From NCBI RefSeq assembly GCF_007556585.1, contig NZ_VJNA01000002.1:1-64000 (forward strand): DNA of 64,000 nucleotides, written 5' to 3'. The translations under genes were made by a program, and so were the position numbers. This DNA is from Tepidimonas aquatica. GTDB lineage: Bacteria > Pseudomonadota > Gammaproteobacteria > Burkholderiales > Burkholderiaceae_C. Within the stretch, counting starts at the first letter, position 1, and each line of letters starts with the position of its first letter. The notes beneath the pieces are model-generated. The model ran no database searches and was not told where the DNA came from. It saw only the letters and a program-made list of their open reading frames with translations. Positions 41,610 to 51,252 of the stretch are shown here, piece after piece.

Positions 41610-41659
41610 GGCTCCATCTTCTCAAGAGTTGGAGCCTCCTCAAAATCCGGGGCGGTTCA
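41391..41659 (-). mobile_element. Remnant of an IS3-family insertion sequence (orfA end)
   Basis: On the minus strand the element begins TGAACCGCCCCGGATTTTG at 41659, which looks like an IS3-family terminal repeat, and runs into a normal orfA start. IS-like sequence stops at about 41391. The adjoining sequence on the minus strand (GAGTTTTTCAACGGCCTG, 41388-41371) resembles the end of some other insertion sequences, so a second element may have cut it. orfB and the other end are missing. It lies 280 bases from ureG at the edge of the urea locus. Confidence 0.65.
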
Positions 41660-41938
41660 CACGCTAGGCGTCCAGATCCCGTGGGCGGTGAAGGCCGAAC
41701 GGGCCACTGGTTGGCTGGCGGGTGCGCTGTCAACCACCGTGTCTCTGCGGGTGGTCGCCTGGGGGGACGGGATGGGCAGAGAGGTTCATGATCGAGGGGT
41801 GGTTGGGTGTTGGCGCGTGCAACTGGCGCGTGGGGCTGATGCGTGGTGGCGATACGCCGTGTTCTCGTCGTTTGTTGGCTGGAGGCGCGACTTGGCAAAG
41901 CCAACGGCGACGCTGTCACCGACAGGCGCACAGCCGCC
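41660..41938. other. Non-coding stretch between the IS remnant and ureG
   Basis: No gene, RNA or clear terminator was recognised here. Open frames across it (for example 41688-42200) lack family matches and run antisense into ureG. It is probably degraded sequence left by insertion or rearrangement. Confidence 0.5.
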
Positions 41939-42607
41939 TCAGCTTGTGATCAACAGCCCGTGGCGCTCAATGAAAGAGACGACTTCAGCCAATCCCTGTT
42001 GGGTTTTGAGGTTGGTCATGACCCAAGGGCGACGATCGGGGTCGGGCCTCATGCGCGCGGTGTCTGCGGCCATCACTTCGAGGTTGGCGCCGACATGGGG
42101 AGCGAGGTCGATCTTGTTGATGACCAACAAATCGCTTTTGGTGATTCCTGGCCCGCCTTTGCGGGGGATTTTTTCACCGGCCGCGACATCGATGACGTAG
42201 ATGGTCAGGTCGGACAGCTCGGGGCTGAACGTGGCGGCCAGGTTATCACCGCCGCTTTCGACAAAGACAATGTCCGCGTCTGGAAACTGCCGCAACATGC
42301 GGTCGATGGCCTCGAGGTTGATGGAGCAGTCTTCCCGGATGGCCGTGTGGGGACATCCGCCTGTTTCTACCCCAAGGATGCGCTCGGGAGGCAATGCGCC
42401 GCTGATGGTGAGCAAGCGCTGGTCCTCTTTCGTGTAAATGTCGTTGGTGATGGCCACCAAGTCGTAGCGCTGGCGCATGGTTTTGCACAGCATCTCCAGC
42501 AGCGTCGTTTTGCCCGAACCAACCGGTCCGCCGATGCCTACCCTCAGCGGTGGCAGGGGCTTGTTGCGTCCGGGAATGGCGTGAAGAACCGAGGTTGCGG
42601 TGTTCAT
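41939..42607 (-). CDS. ureG: Urease accessory GTPase UreG
   Basis: A 222-residue GTPase that powers nickel delivery to apo-urease. The P-loop is [18 protein letters not shown]. The nickel-binding CPH lies in [30 protein letters not shown] and [11 protein letters not shown] are the other nucleotide-binding motifs. Its ATG overlaps the ureF stop by four bases (ATGA). It is the last gene of the leftward urease operon. Confidence 0.97.
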   Translation of the reverse strand: MNTATSVLHAIPGRNKPLPPLRVGIGGPVGSGKTTLLEMLCKTMRQRYDLVAITNDIYTKEDQRLLTISGALPPERILGVETGGCPHTAIREDCSINLEAIDRMLRQFPDADIVFVESGGDNLAATFSPELSDLTIYVIDVAAGEKIPRKGGPGITKSDLLVINKIDLAPHVGANLEVMAADTARMRPDPDRRPWVMTNLKTQQGLAEVVSFIERHGLLITS

Positions 42608-43323
42608 GAGCGAAACAGGCGGCTGTATTGGGTTTCATGGCGTGCTGACAGGATGGCCAGCATTGGGGCGAAGCATTGGCGTTGACCCGGCGGTTGCGAA
42701 AGGGCAACGTGCACGGCCGCGGGCAGCGCCGCACGCAACTGGGCCAGCAGCCGCTGGCCGGCGTTTTGTCCCAGGGGTACGGCTTTGACCGCGGCCTGGC
42801 AGGCCGCCTCACACCAGGCGAAGCCCGCAGCCAACAGGGCATGGGCTGTGGGGAGGGTGTTGGGTGTCAGGGTCGCCAGCGCCCACGCGTACGCCACGGG
42901 GTAGGTGGGCGGTTGCAGTGCAGCCGGCACCTCATCCAACCCCGGATCGGGCAACGTGTGCGGCCTTAAACCCTGCAACCAGTGCAGCACCGCATGCCCC
43001 ATTTGTTCGCTTTGCAAACGCAGCTCAGCGCTTTCCCGGGTGCGGCGTGTCCACGCGTTCAACGTCAGCAATGTTGTCCAGTCACGGGCGCGCCACGCGG
43101 GCAGTGCCTGCGCCACCACGGACAGATCAGCCCGGGCCTGGGTCAAATGGAGCTGAGCCAGCAGCCACTGGGCCGCGCTGGCCTCGTCGTGCACCCGCCC
43201 GGCCTCGACGGCACTTTCCAGCCCTTCGGAGTATGAAAAACCACCCAGCGGCAAAGCAGGCGAAGCGAGCCACAACAACCCGAGCAAGGCCTGGGGATCA
43301 CGCTCACCATCAGGGTTGGCCAT
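42604..43323 (-). CDS. ureF: Urease accessory protein UreF
   Basis: A 239-residue all-helical chaperone that forms the UreD-UreF-UreG activation complex on apo-urease. Signatures are [21 protein letters not shown] near the start (quoted here as [16 protein letters not shown]), [21 protein letters not shown] and PVAYAWALA. The ATG at 43323 is the best start and overlaps ureE by 14 bases. In-frame ATGs at 43359 and 43416 would add 12-31 non-conserved residues. Confidence 0.93.
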   Translation of the reverse strand: MANPDGERDPQALLGLLWLASPALPLGGFSYSEGLESAVEAGRVHDEASAAQWLLAQLHLTQARADLSVVAQALPAWRARDWTTLLTLNAWTRRTRESAELRLQSEQMGHAVLHWLQGLRPHTLPDPGLDEVPAALQPPTYPVAYAWALATLTPNTLPTAHALLAAGFAWCEAACQAAVKAVPLGQNAGQRLLAQLRAALPAAVHVALSQPPGQRQCFAPMLAILSARHETQYSRLFRS

Positions 43324-43861
43324 GGTGTGGGTGATCGTCGGTGGGGTGAACGTGTCCATCGTGGCGGTGATGCGCAGGTCCGCCGTAAGCACCGAACTCG
43401 GGCTCAAAGGGTTCATCGACTTCCGTAACCGTCAGGTGCATTTGGCGTAACAAGTCGGCCAGCACATGGTCGCGCTCCAGCTTGAGATGGTCGGCGTGCA
43501 ATTGCAGCGCGACATGGCGGTTGCCTAGGTGGTACGCGGCGCGCAGCAAGTCCAAGGGCGTGCCGTGCTCCGGGCAGGTCGTGACCTTGAGCAGGGGTTC
43601 GACCGCGGCGCGTACACACAGCAGGCCGCCATCGGTCAACACCAACACATCGCCGTCGCGCATGACGCTGCCGCGGGGCAGCAACACCGCAATGCGGCGT
43701 CCTTGGCTGTCACGCGCTTCGAAACGGCTGCGCTGGCGCCATGTCCATTCGAGTTCCAGTACGGGTGCGCGGGCCAACAGCGTCCGGGCGAGCCCCGCGC
43801 CATCCGGTATCAGGCGGCTTGCCAGCAACGGCGGGTCAGCGGGGGCGGCTGAATGGTGCAT
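43310..43861 (-). CDS. ureE: Urease nickel metallochaperone UreE with His-rich tail
   Basis: A 183-residue nickel donor. The N-terminal peptide-binding domain (LELEWTWRQRSRFEARDSQG, AVLLPRGSVMRDGDVL) is followed by the metal-binding domain (YHLGNRHVALQLHADHLKLE, containing the conserved central His). The C-terminal tail after FGAYGG holds nine His within 22 residues ([17 protein letters not shown]), which suggests nickel storage capacity. It starts 14 bases after ureC. The extra N-terminus (MHHSAAPADPP) is longer than in most UreE proteins. Confidence 0.93.
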   Translation of the reverse strand: MHHSAAPADPPLLASRLIPDGAGLARTLLARAPVLELEWTWRQRSRFEARDSQGRRIAVLLPRGSVMRDGDVLVLTDGGLLCVRAAVEPLLKVTTCPEHGTPLDLLRAAYHLGNRHVALQLHADHLKLERDHVLADLLRQMHLTVTEVDEPFEPEFGAYGGPAHHRHDGHVHPTDDHPHHGQP

Positions 43862-43875
43862 GGTGAGTGCATCCG

Positions 43876-45621
43876 TCAAAATAAAAAATAGCGCTGCGCC
43901 ATGGGCAGCACGCTGGCCGCTTCGCACACCAACAACTCGCCGTCGGCGCGCACCGCATAGGTTTGTGGATCGATCTCCATGTGGGGCGTGTGGTCGTTGA
44001 GCACCATGTCGCGCTTGCCAATACGGCGGCAGCCCTGCACGGCGACCAGCGGTTTGTGCAAGCCGTAGCGCTGGGCTACCCCCGCGGCCAGCGCCGCCTG
44101 CGACACGAAGGTCAGCGAGGTGTGCGCCAGCGCTTCGCCGAAGGCGCCGAACATCGGCCGCAGGTGCACCGGCTGCGGCGTCGGGATGGAGGCGTTGGGG
44201 TCGCCCATCGCCGCGGCCACGATCATGCCGCCCTTGACGACGACGGCGGGCTTCACACCGAAGAAGGCCGGCTTCCACAACACCAGGTCGGCCCACTTGC
44301 CGACCTCGACGGAGCCGATTTCGTGCGCCATGCCGTGCGCGATGGCCGGGTTGATGGTGTACTTGGCCACGTAGCGCTTGATGCGGAAATTGTCGTTGCG
44401 CGGCTCGTGGTCGCTGCGCTGCGGCCAGTCGGCGGGGGGCGCCAGCCAGCCGCGCTGGATTTTCATCTTGTGCGCGGTCTGCCAGGTGCGCGTGATGACC
44501 TCGCCGACGCGGCCCATGGCCTGGCTGTCGCTGCTCATGATGCTGATGGCCCCCAGGTCATGCAGGATGTCCTCGGCGGCGATCGTCTCCTTGCGGATGC
44601 GGCTTTCGGCAAACGCCAAGTCCTCCGCGATGGACGGATCGAGGTGATGGCACACCATCAGCATATCCACGTGCTCATCCAGCGTGTTGACGGTGTAGGG
44701 GCGCGTGGGGTTGGTGGAGGAGGGCAGCACGTAGGGCTCGCCGACGATGCGCAGGATGTCGGGGGCGTGGCCGCCGCCGGCACCTTCGCAGTGAAAGGCG
44801 TGGATCGTGCGGCCGCGCATGGCCGCCAGAGAATCCTCAACGAAGCCGCTTTCGTTGAGGGTGTCGGTGTGGATGGCCACCTGGGTGTCGGTTGCTTCGG
44901 CTACGCTCAAGCACGCATCGATGGCCGCCGGGGTGGAGCCCCAGTCCTCGTGCAGCTTCATGCCGATGGCGCCGGCCTCGATCTGTTCGCGCAGACCTTC
45001 GGGGCGGCTGGCGTTGCCTTTGCCGAGAAACCCAAGGTTCATCGGGAAGGCTTCGGCCGCTTGCAGCATGCGTTGCACGTACCAGGGGCCGGGCGTGCAG
45101 GTGGTGGCGTTGGTGCCGGTGGCCGGCCCAGTGCCACCACCGGTCATCGTCGTGATGCCCGACATCAGCGCCTCTTCGATCTGCTGCGGGCAGATGAAGT
45201 GGATGTGGCTGTCGTGGCCGCCTGCGGTCACGATCATGCCTTCGCCGGCCAGCACCTCGGTGCCGGGGCCAATGACGATATCGACGCCGGGCTGCGTATC
45301 GGGATTGCCGGCTTTGCCAAGGGCGACGATACGGCCATCGCGTACGCCGATATCGGCTTTGACAATACCCCAGTGGTCGATGACCAGAGCGTTGGTGATG
45401 ACCAAATCGACGGCGCCCGCAGCACGTGGGTGCTGGCTTTGGCCCATGCCATCGCGAATGGTCTTGCCGCCTCCGAATTTGACCTCCTCGCCGTAGCCGC
45501 CGGCACGCAGCGTGTAGTCGTCCTCAACCTCGGCCCACAGGGATGTGTCGGCCAGACGGACGCGATCCCCGATCGTGGGGCCAAACATTTCGGCGTACGC
45601 ACGCCGTGAGATCGTGACCAT
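43876..45621 (-). CDS. ureC: Urease alpha subunit UreC
   Basis: A 581-residue catalytic subunit with the dinickel site. [16 protein letters not shown] holds two His ligands. [12 protein letters not shown] holds the carbamylated Lys bridging the nickels. [28 protein letters not shown] and the mobile-flap Cys and His in [13 protein letters not shown] are present. The Asp ligand is in [13 protein letters not shown]. The C-terminus [10 protein letters not shown] is complete. The ATG at 45621 ([20 protein letters not shown]) fits the family. Urea is hydrolysed to ammonia and carbamate in the cytoplasm. Confidence 0.98.
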   Translation of the reverse strand: MVTISRRAYAEMFGPTIGDRVRLADTSLWAEVEDDYTLRAGGYGEEVKFGGGKTIRDGMGQSQHPRAAGAVDLVITNALVIDHWGIVKADIGVRDGRIVALGKAGNPDTQPGVDIVIGPGTEVLAGEGMIVTAGGHDSHIHFICPQQIEEALMSGITTMTGGGTGPATGTNATTCTPGPWYVQRMLQAAEAFPMNLGFLGKGNASRPEGLREQIEAGAIGMKLHEDWGSTPAAIDACLSVAEATDTQVAIHTDTLNESGFVEDSLAAMRGRTIHAFHCEGAGGGHAPDILRIVGEPYVLPSSTNPTRPYTVNTLDEHVDMLMVCHHLDPSIAEDLAFAESRIRKETIAAEDILHDLGAISIMSSDSQAMGRVGEVITRTWQTAHKMKIQRGWLAPPADWPQRSDHEPRNDNFRIKRYVAKYTINPAIAHGMAHEIGSVEVGKWADLVLWKPAFFGVKPAVVVKGGMIVAAAMGDPNASIPTPQPVHLRPMFGAFGEALAHTSLTFVSQAALAAGVAQRYGLHKPLVAVQGCRRIGKRDMVLNDHTPHMEIDPQTYAVRADGELLVCEAASVLPMAQRYFLF

Positions 45622-45628
45622 AGTCTGT

Positions 45629-45949
45629 TCAACCCTCCAGCTGATCCAGTGGCCCATTGGTCAAGCCACGAAATCCCCAGACGTGCCGCCTGCCGGCCAG
45701 CGCCACCAGCTCCACGGTGCGTTGCTGCCCGGGTTCAAAGCGTATGGCTGTGCCGCTGGCAATATTGAGCCGCATACCGTGCGCTGCCGCGCGATCGAAT
45801 TGCAGCGCAGCGTTGGTTTCGGCAAAGTGGTAGTGTGACCCTACCTGAATAGGGCGCTGCGCGGTGTTGTGCACCACCAGCGTGCGCGTGACGCGCCCGG
45901 GGTTGAGCGGCAACTCATCGTTGACCAACAGGTATTCGCCAGGGATCAC
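45629..45949 (-). CDS. ureB: Urease beta subunit UreB, GTG start
   Basis: A 106-residue structural subunit. It begins with the family start IPGEYLL, using GTG at 45949. AAGGAG lies six bases upstream on the minus strand, which decides the start over an in-frame ATG at 45997 (16 codons earlier). [32 protein letters not shown] and [11 protein letters not shown] are typical. It ends seven bases before ureC. Confidence 0.95.
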   Translation of the reverse strand: MIPGEYLLVNDELPLNPGRVTRTLVVHNTAQRPIQVGSHYHFAETNAALQFDRAAAHGMRLNIASGTAIRFEPGQQRTVELVALAGRRHVWGFRGLTNGPLDQLEG

Positions 45950-46032
45950 GATCGACTCCTTTGTGTTCGGGCGCGGGGCACTGGATTGATCCGGCACCGC
46001 CGCTCGGCGCTACAAGGGCACGGCGCGGAGCG

Positions 46033-46629
46033 TCAAACCAACGCCATGACACTGGACACGCCCACGGCGCCAACCATCGCGCCGGCGATGCGGGGTGCCC
46101 ACGCATGGCTGCGTTGCAGCACGACACCGAGACCGATCCCCACCCCGTGCAGCACCGCGGTGCTGAGCACCATGCCCAACAGCGCCGCGTGACCCGCCAG
46201 CTCATGGCCATGTGCGGCGCCGTGGAACCACGCGAACGCCGCCACCAGCCCCGCGGCCACGGCCTGCGGCACGGCCACGCGCGCCGCGATCAGCAGCCCC
46301 AGCGTCAGCAGCGAGACCGCGATCATGGGCTCCACGGCCACTGTCGGCAGCCCCGCTTGGGCCGCCAGCGCGCCCACCAACAACACGCTGGCGAACGCCA
46401 ACGGCGCCATCCAACGCTGCGTGCTGACCAGCGCACTCCAGATGCCGACCGCGAGCATGGCGGCCAAGTGGTCCATGCCCGTCAAGGGGTGGAGCAGGCC
46501 GGCCAGCCATCCGTGGTGTACACCCCCGTCCGTGCCGGTGTGGGACATGGCTGGGAGTGTCCACACGGCTGCGGTCAGTCCGCAAACGATGAGGCGAAGC
46601 AATCGGCGCTGGCGGTCAGGCATGGTCAA
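46033..46629 (-). CDS. ureJ: HupE/UreJ-family nickel permease
   Basis: A 198-residue membrane protein of the HupE/UreJ family with about six hydrophobic helices. It has an N-terminal signal-like segment and the metal-binding motif HPLTGMDHLAAMLAVG. A second histidine-rich helix reads AWFHGAAHGHELAGHAA. It probably imports nickel for urease. The position between ureA and ureB is the common one in Burkholderiales. The start is the ATG at 46629 or the one at 46623. Confidence 0.9.
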   Translation of the reverse strand: MTMPDRQRRLLRLIVCGLTAAVWTLPAMSHTGTDGGVHHGWLAGLLHPLTGMDHLAAMLAVGIWSALVSTQRWMAPLAFASVLLVGALAAQAGLPTVAVEPMIAVSLLTLGLLIAARVAVPQAVAAGLVAAFAWFHGAAHGHELAGHAALLGMVLSTAVLHGVGIGLGVVLQRSHAWAPRIAGAMVGAVGVSSVMALV

Positions 46630-46693
46630 CCCCTGGTTGTCGAACGGTCGCGAAACAACGTGCCTCGTGTTGGTGCCATCAGCACGTGGCTCT

Positions 46694-46996
46694 CTACGTG
46701 ATCGGTTGGTGTACGGTCACCAATTTGGTGCCATCAGGGAAAGTGGCCTCGACCTGAATGTCGTGAATCATGTCGGCCACACCGTCCATCACATCGTCGC
46801 GGGTCAGGACGTGGCGGCCCTCACTCATCAGTTGCGCCACCGTTTTGCCTTCACGGGCGCCTTCCAGCACATAGGCGCTGATGAGGGCAACGGCCTCTGG
46901 GTAATTCAGCTTCAATCCGCGTGCGCGCCGACGCTCGGCCAGTAAGGCCGCGGTGAACAGCAACAGCTTGTCTTTCTCGCGTGGTGACAGGTCCAT
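46694..46996 (-). CDS. ureA: Urease gamma subunit UreA
   Basis: A 100-residue structural subunit ([54 protein letters not shown]). The ATG at 46996 is the family start. In-frame codons further up to 47137 overlap the divergent permease-kinase gene. No good ribosome binding site is visible; a TTGCTT-G-AAGCAA palindrome occupies its place. It is the first gene of the leftward urease operon, but ureD is not with it. Confidence 0.95.
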   Translation of the reverse strand: MDLSPREKDKLLLFTAALLAERRRARGLKLNYPEAVALISAYVLEGAREGKTVAQLMSEGRHVLTRDDVMDGVADMIHDIQVEATFPDGTKLVTVHQPIT

Positions 46997-47000
46997 GCTG

Positions 47001-47013
47001 TTGCTTGAAGCAA
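47001..47013 (-). promoter_or_regulatory. Palindrome directly before ureA
   Basis: TTGCTT-G-AAGCAA is a perfect 6+6 palindrome four bases before the ureA ATG, in the 68-base gap shared with the divergent permease-kinase gene. It may be an operator or an RNA hairpin that masks the ureA start. The gap holds no convincing -10/-35 pair for either gene. Confidence 0.35.
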
Positions 47014-47064
47014 GCGCTGTGCCAACGCGCATCGATGGCACGAAAGCTGCAAGCCTGCACAGGC

Positions 47065-50000
47065 ATGAACCACACTGCCGACCAGGCCAACCCGGGATCT
47101 GCACCAAAAGCGCCAATCGCACCGGTGCGGCGTGCATACCACCGCTGGGTGGCCAGTGAGACGCTGGAAGACTACGCGCTGCGTTACACGCCGCAGCGCT
47201 TTCGGCGCTGGTCAGCCGGTCGTGTCGCCAACATGGCGCTTGGGGTGTCGTCGTTCCTGGTGCTGGAGGCGCTGGGCGCGACGTTGATGCTCCAGTTTGG
47301 CGTGCTCAACGCGGCGGCGGCCATCGTGGCGGCGGGTGTCTTGATTGCTCTGGTGGGGTGGCCCATCAGTGTGGCCGCGGCACGCCACGGGGTGGACATG
47401 GATTTGTTGACCCGTGGTGCGGGCTTTGGGTACCTTGGCTCGACACTGACCTCGCTGATCTACGCCACCTTTACGTTCATCTTTTTTGCGTTGGAAGCGG
47501 CAGTGATGGCTTACGCGCTGCAGCTCGCCCTTGGCATTCCTTCCTCTTGGGGCTACCTGATCAGCGCGCTGCTGGTCATTCCGCTGGTCACGCACGGGGT
47601 GACTTTGATTGGCCGATTTCAGCGCTGGACGCAGCCGCTTTGGTTGACGTTGATGATTCTTCCCTGGCTTGCGGTGTGGCTGAACGACCCCGGCTCGATG
47701 GCCCGTTGGTTGCACCAGGAGGGTGCGCCCCAGGTACCCAAGACGTTCGATTGGCACCTGTTTGGTGCCGCGCTGACGGTTGCACTGGCGTTGGTGACCC
47801 AAATGGGCGAGCAAGCCGACTATTTGCGCTTCATGCCCCAGCCGCAGCCCGGCCGTCGCGCACGGTGGTGGCTGGCTGTGGCCGTGGGCGGTCCGGGTTG
47901 GGTGGTGCCGGGCGTGCTCAAGATGCTGGCGGGGGCTTGGCTGGCGCACCTGGCGCTGGAGCACGGTGTGTCGGCGGCGCAGGCAGTTGACCCGAACCAA
48001 ATGTACCTCGTGGCGTACGGGCACATGTTACCGTCGGGCTGGGCGGTGGCGGCGACTGCGCTGTTTGTTGTGGTGTCCCAGCTCAAGATCAACGTCACCA
48101 ATGCCTACGCGGGCTCGTTGGCATGGAGCAATTTTTTCTCGCGCTTGACGCACCACCACCCTGGCCGGGTGGTGTGGGTGGTGTTCAACACAGCGTTGGC
48201 GTGGCTGCTGATGGAGCTCAACGTCTTTCATGCCCTGGGGGCGGTGCTCGGGCTGTACGCGCATGTGGCGTTGGCATGGCTGGTGGCGGTGGTGGCTGAC
48301 CTGGTGGTGCTCAAGCCTCTGGGGTGGTCGCCCCGGGCGATTGAGTTCCGCCGTGCCCATTTGATGGACATCAACCCGGTGGGGGTGGGGGCGATGCTGG
48401 GGGCGTCGCTGTTGGGGGTGGCGGCGCACTTCGGATGGCTGGGCTCTTGGGCGCAGGCGTTTTCGGCGCTGGTGGCGATGTCGGCGGCATTCGGGTTGAC
48501 GCTGTTGCTGGGGGCCGTCACACGGGGACGGTATCACTTGGCGCGTCGCGCCGACGCCGCTGTGGTGGCCACGGATAAAGCCGATGCCGAAGGTGCGCCC
48601 TTGCAGTTGCGCTGTGTGGTATGCCAGGGCAGCTACGAGCGGCCCGACATGGCCCGTTGCCCGGCTTACGGCGGCTGGATCTGCTCGCTGTGCTGCACAC
48701 TCGACGCGCGCTGTGGCGACGCCTGCAAACCGCACGCCCGCTTGAGCACCCAGCTGCGCGCCTGGCTGCGGCGATGGTTGCCGCGGCGGCTGCAGCCGTA
48801 CGTCGATGCCGGGTTGATCCACTACCTGGTGGCGTTGTCGGTCGCAGCGTTGGTGCTGGCTGCCCTGCTTGGTTTGCTGGCGCGTCAGGATGCGCAGCGT
48901 GCCGTGTCCGACCCTGTCGCGTTGGCGTGGGTCACCGAGGTCTACCGCAAGGTTTACGTCGTGCTGCTCACACTCGGGGCGGTGTTGATCTGGTGGCTGG
49001 TGCTGACGCAGCGGGCACGCCAAGTGGCGCAACAAGAAACCCATCGCTACACGCGGCTGCTGTTGCGTGAGATTGAGGCACATCGCCGCACCGATGCGCA
49101 GCTGCAGCGTGCCCGTGAGGCGGCCGAAGCCGCCCGTCGCAGTGCTGAGCGTGCCAACGATGCCAAGACACGTTACCTGTACGCCATCAGCCACGAATTG
49201 CGCACACCGTTGGGGGCGATCATGCTGTACGTGCAGGCCTTGCAGCGGGACGCCAGCCTCAGCGCCCGCCAGGCCCATGCGCTGGCCATGATTCAGCGCG
49301 GCGGTCAGCACGTGCTGTCGCTCATTGAAGGCACGCTGGATTTGGCGCGCATCGAAGCTGGGCGAGTCACGTTGGACGTGCGTCCAACCGACTTGCGGGC
49401 CTTGGTGCAGGACATGGTGGCGTGGCTGACCCCCCAGGCCCAGGCCAAAGGGTTGCGCGTGGCCCTGGAAGGCCCCACCCGCTGGCCAAGCGCCGTGCGT
49501 TGCGACGGGTCTCGACTGCGGCAGGTGTTGCTCAACTTGCTGGGCAACGCCGTGCGCTACACCGAGACGGGACACATCACGCTGCGGATGGCTTACGTTT
49601 GTGATGTGGCCACCGTGGAGGTCATCGACACCGGTCCAGGCATCAGTGCGGCCGAGCTGGAGCGGGTGTTCGAGCCCTTTGCGCGCGGCGCCGCGGGCAG
49701 CCAACATGCGGGGTCGGGCCTGGGGTTGACGATAGCCCGCATGTTGACCCAGCTCATGGGTGGCGAGCTACGCGTGCACAGCGAGCTGGGGCAGGGCACA
49801 ACGTTTGTTCTGCGTTTGTACTTACCCGAAGTGGCGGCGTTGGCGTCGGACCACCCTCCGGCCGCGCTGCCCGCCCCGGTCAGCGCCGGCGCGCCACCAG
49901 CGCCGGTGGCTGCGTTGCGTCTATGGCCGCCCGAGGTGCGGGAGCGGTTGCTGCAATGCGTACGGCTTGGGTATCCGCGCGGGGTGCAACGGGTGCTGGA

Positions 50001-50121
50001 CGACGCAACCGGTTTGCCTGCGGCCGAGCAATTGCGCCAGGCCGCGCAGGCGCTGGATCTCAAGACCCTGGAGCGATGGCTGACGGAGGCGTGCGATGCG
50101 ACCCCATGTGCTGCAACCTGA
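47065..50121 (+). CDS. NCS1-type permease fused to a Cys-rich module and a sensor histidine kinase
   Basis: A protein of about 1018 residues. Residues about 20-490 are an NCS1 (cytosine/purine/allantoin) permease with roughly twelve hydrophobic helices; [20 protein letters not shown] and [16 protein letters not shown] are typical. Residues 517-554 form a cysteine-rich, probably zinc-binding module ([20 protein letters not shown], then ICSLCC, RCGDAC). Two more membrane helices (about 584-605 and 633-652) and a coiled coil lead to HisKA with H710 in SHELRTPLG. The HATPase has N828 ([12 protein letters not shown]), DTGPG at 855 and GSGLGL at 883. A C-terminal helical domain of about 95 residues has no assigned role. 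It has no receiver domain. The start at 47065 is by context; the upstream in-frame start at 46981 overlaps ureA. The fused response regulator partner overlaps its 3' end by 26 bases. Function inferred: a transceptor for urea or a purine/allantoin-related ligand. Confidence 0.85.
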   Translation: MNHTADQANPGSAPKAPIAPVRRAYHRWVASETLEDYALRYTPQRFRRWSAGRVANMALGVSSFLVLEALGATLMLQFGVLNAAAAIVAAGVLIALVGWPISVAAARHGVDMDLLTRGAGFGYLGSTLTSLIYATFTFIFFALEAAVMAYALQLALGIPSSWGYLISALLVIPLVTHGVTLIGRFQRWTQPLWLTLMILPWLAVWLNDPGSMARWLHQEGAPQVPKTFDWHLFGAALTVALALVTQMGEQADYLRFMPQPQPGRRARWWLAVAVGGPGWVVPGVLKMLAGAWLAHLALEHGVSAAQAVDPNQMYLVAYGHMLPSGWAVAATALFVVVSQLKINVTNAYAGSLAWSNFFSRLTHHHPGRVVWVVFNTALAWLLMELNVFHALGAVLGLYAHVALAWLVAVVADLVVLKPLGWSPRAIEFRRAHLMDINPVGVGAMLGASLLGVAAHFGWLGSWAQAFSALVAMSAAFGLTLLLGAVTRGRYHLARRADAAVVATDKADAEGAPLQLRCVVCQGSYERPDMARCPAYGGWICSLCCTLDARCGDACKPHARLSTQLRAWLRRWLPRRLQPYVDAGLIHYLVALSVAALVLAALLGLLARQDAQRAVSDPVALAWVTEVYRKVYVVLLTLGAVLIWWLVLTQRARQVAQQETHRYTRLLLREIEAHRRTDAQLQRAREAAEAARRSAERANDAKTRYLYAISHELRTPLGAIMLYVQALQRDASLSARQAHALAMIQRGGQHVLSLIEGTLDLARIEAGRVTLDVRPTDLRALVQDMVAWLTPQAQAKGLRVALEGPTRWPSAVRCDGSRLRQVLLNLLGNAVRYTETGHITLRMAYVCDVATVEVIDTGPGISAAELERVFEPFARGAAGSQHAGSGLGLTIARMLTQLMGGELRVHSELGQGTTFVLRLYLPEVAALASDHPPAALPAPVSAGAPPAPVAALRLWPPEVRERLLQCVRLGYPRGVQRVLDDATGLPAAEQLRQAAQALDLKTLERWLTEACDATPCAAT

Positions 50122-51106
50122 GAGCAGTCCTTTGGTTTTGATCGTCGATGATGTGCCCGAGAGCCTTGCGGCCCTGCACGACATGTTGGATGAGACGGGC
50201 TACACCGCGTTGGTGGCCAGCGATGGCCCCACCGCCTTGGTGCGCGCCCGTCAAGCCCGGCCCGACGTGATTTTGCTGGACGCACTCATGCCAGGCATGG
50301 ACGGCTTCGAGGTGGCGCGCCGGCTCAAAGCTGACGAGCGCACCGCATCCATCCCGATTTTGTTCATGACCGGCTTGACGGAGACGGAGCACCTGATCGA
50401 AGGACTGGCAGCCGGCGCCGTCGATTACGTGACCAAGCCGGTCAAGCCGCAGGAGGTGATCGCGCGCATCGGGGTGCACCTGCGCACCTCGCGGCAAATT
50501 CGCCAGGGCTCGATCGTGCAGCAGCAAGCGCGCAACGCGCTCGATGCTTTCGGGTTCGCCACCATCACCGTGCGGATGCGCGACGGGCGGCTGCTGTGGC
50601 AGACGCCACTGGCACGCGAGCTGCTGTGGCGCTATTGCGGCACCGAGGCGCCCGTGACGCCAGAGCCGGTGCTGCAGTGGCTGCGCCGCCACGGCCCGGA
50701 GCTGTGTCGCCAAGAGTCCCCGGTCGAGCCGCCGCGTTTGACGTTGACGCAAGGCACGCGTCGGTTGACCTTGCGGTTGTATCGCTCGGTGGATGATCCA
50801 GCCGACACCAGCGCCGACAGCGAGGGAGGGCATTGGTTGATTGTCATGCAGGAAACGTCGGACACCAGTGTGCTGGAGGCGCTGATGCAGACATTCGGTC
50901 TGACCGCCCGGGAGGCCGAGGTGTTGTATTGGGTGGTGCAAGGCAAGATCAACCGCGACATTGCCGACATCGTCGGCGCCAGCCCCGCCACCGTCAAAAA
51001 GCACCTGGAGCGTATTCACGCCAAGCTGGGTGTCGAGACACGCACGGCGGCGGCCGCGTTGGCGCTGCAACGTGTGCCACAACTGCGTCCCAACGCGGCG
51101 GCCTGA
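50096..51106 (+). CDS. LuxR-type two-component response regulator
   Basis: A 336-residue regulator. The receiver domain (residues 12-130) has the acidic pocket VDDV, phospho-acceptor D62 (VILLDALMPGMDGFE), Thr in FMTGLTE and Lys in DYVTKPVKP. A middle region of about 110 residues (FATITVRMRDGRLLWQTPLA) resembles a PAS-like or regulatory module but is unassigned. The C-terminal LuxR helix-turn-helix reads FGLTAREAEVLYWVVQGKIN then ASPATVKKHLERIHAKLGVE. It overlaps the permease-kinase gene by 26 bases and precedes urtA, so its likely targets are urtABCDE and perhaps the urease genes. Confidence 0.92.
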   Translation: MRPHVLQPESSPLVLIVDDVPESLAALHDMLDETGYTALVASDGPTALVRARQARPDVILLDALMPGMDGFEVARRLKADERTASIPILFMTGLTETEHLIEGLAAGAVDYVTKPVKPQEVIARIGVHLRTSRQIRQGSIVQQQARNALDAFGFATITVRMRDGRLLWQTPLARELLWRYCGTEAPVTPEPVLQWLRRHGPELCRQESPVEPPRLTLTQGTRRLTLRLYRSVDDPADTSADSEGGHWLIVMQETSDTSVLEALMQTFGLTAREAEVLYWVVQGKINRDIADIVGASPATVKKHLERIHAKLGVETRTAAAALALQRVPQLRPNAAA

Positions 51107-51115
51107 GCATGCCTC

Positions 51116-51133
51116 GTACGCCATCTGGCGTAC
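51116..51133 (+). promoter_or_regulatory. Palindromic operator upstream of urtA
   Basis: GTACGCCA-TC-TGGCGTAC is a perfect 8+8 palindrome ten bases after the response regulator stop and 119 bases before the urtA ATG. A second, weaker symmetry (ACGT-GGGGAA-ACGT at 51137-51150) follows. LuxR-type regulators bind such dyads, so this is the best candidate site for the neighbouring regulator. No clear -35/-10 pair could be fixed in the gap. Confidence 0.5.
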
Positions 51134-51252
51134 AGACGTGGGGAAACGTTGTACCTACCATGACTCGCGTGGTCTAGGGGTGGGTGGCCGCTGAGCCTGG
51201 CCGCCCCATGCCTAGGTTCGTTCCACAAAGTCGTCCACTGCGGAGAACCACC

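Noticed and set aside
41688-42200. Small plus-strand ORF near the IS remnant
   Set aside because: It runs antisense into ureG, has no family match and no ribosome binding site.
45590-45612. GGCGTACGCACGCC in ureC as a second copy of the urtA operator
   Set aside because: It lies in conserved ureC coding sequence and does not share the 8+8 palindrome.
51197-51212. Possible sigma-54 promoter (TGGCCGC-CCCA-TGCC) before urtA
   Set aside because: The GG and GC elements are one base off the required spacing, and the -12 lacks TTGC.
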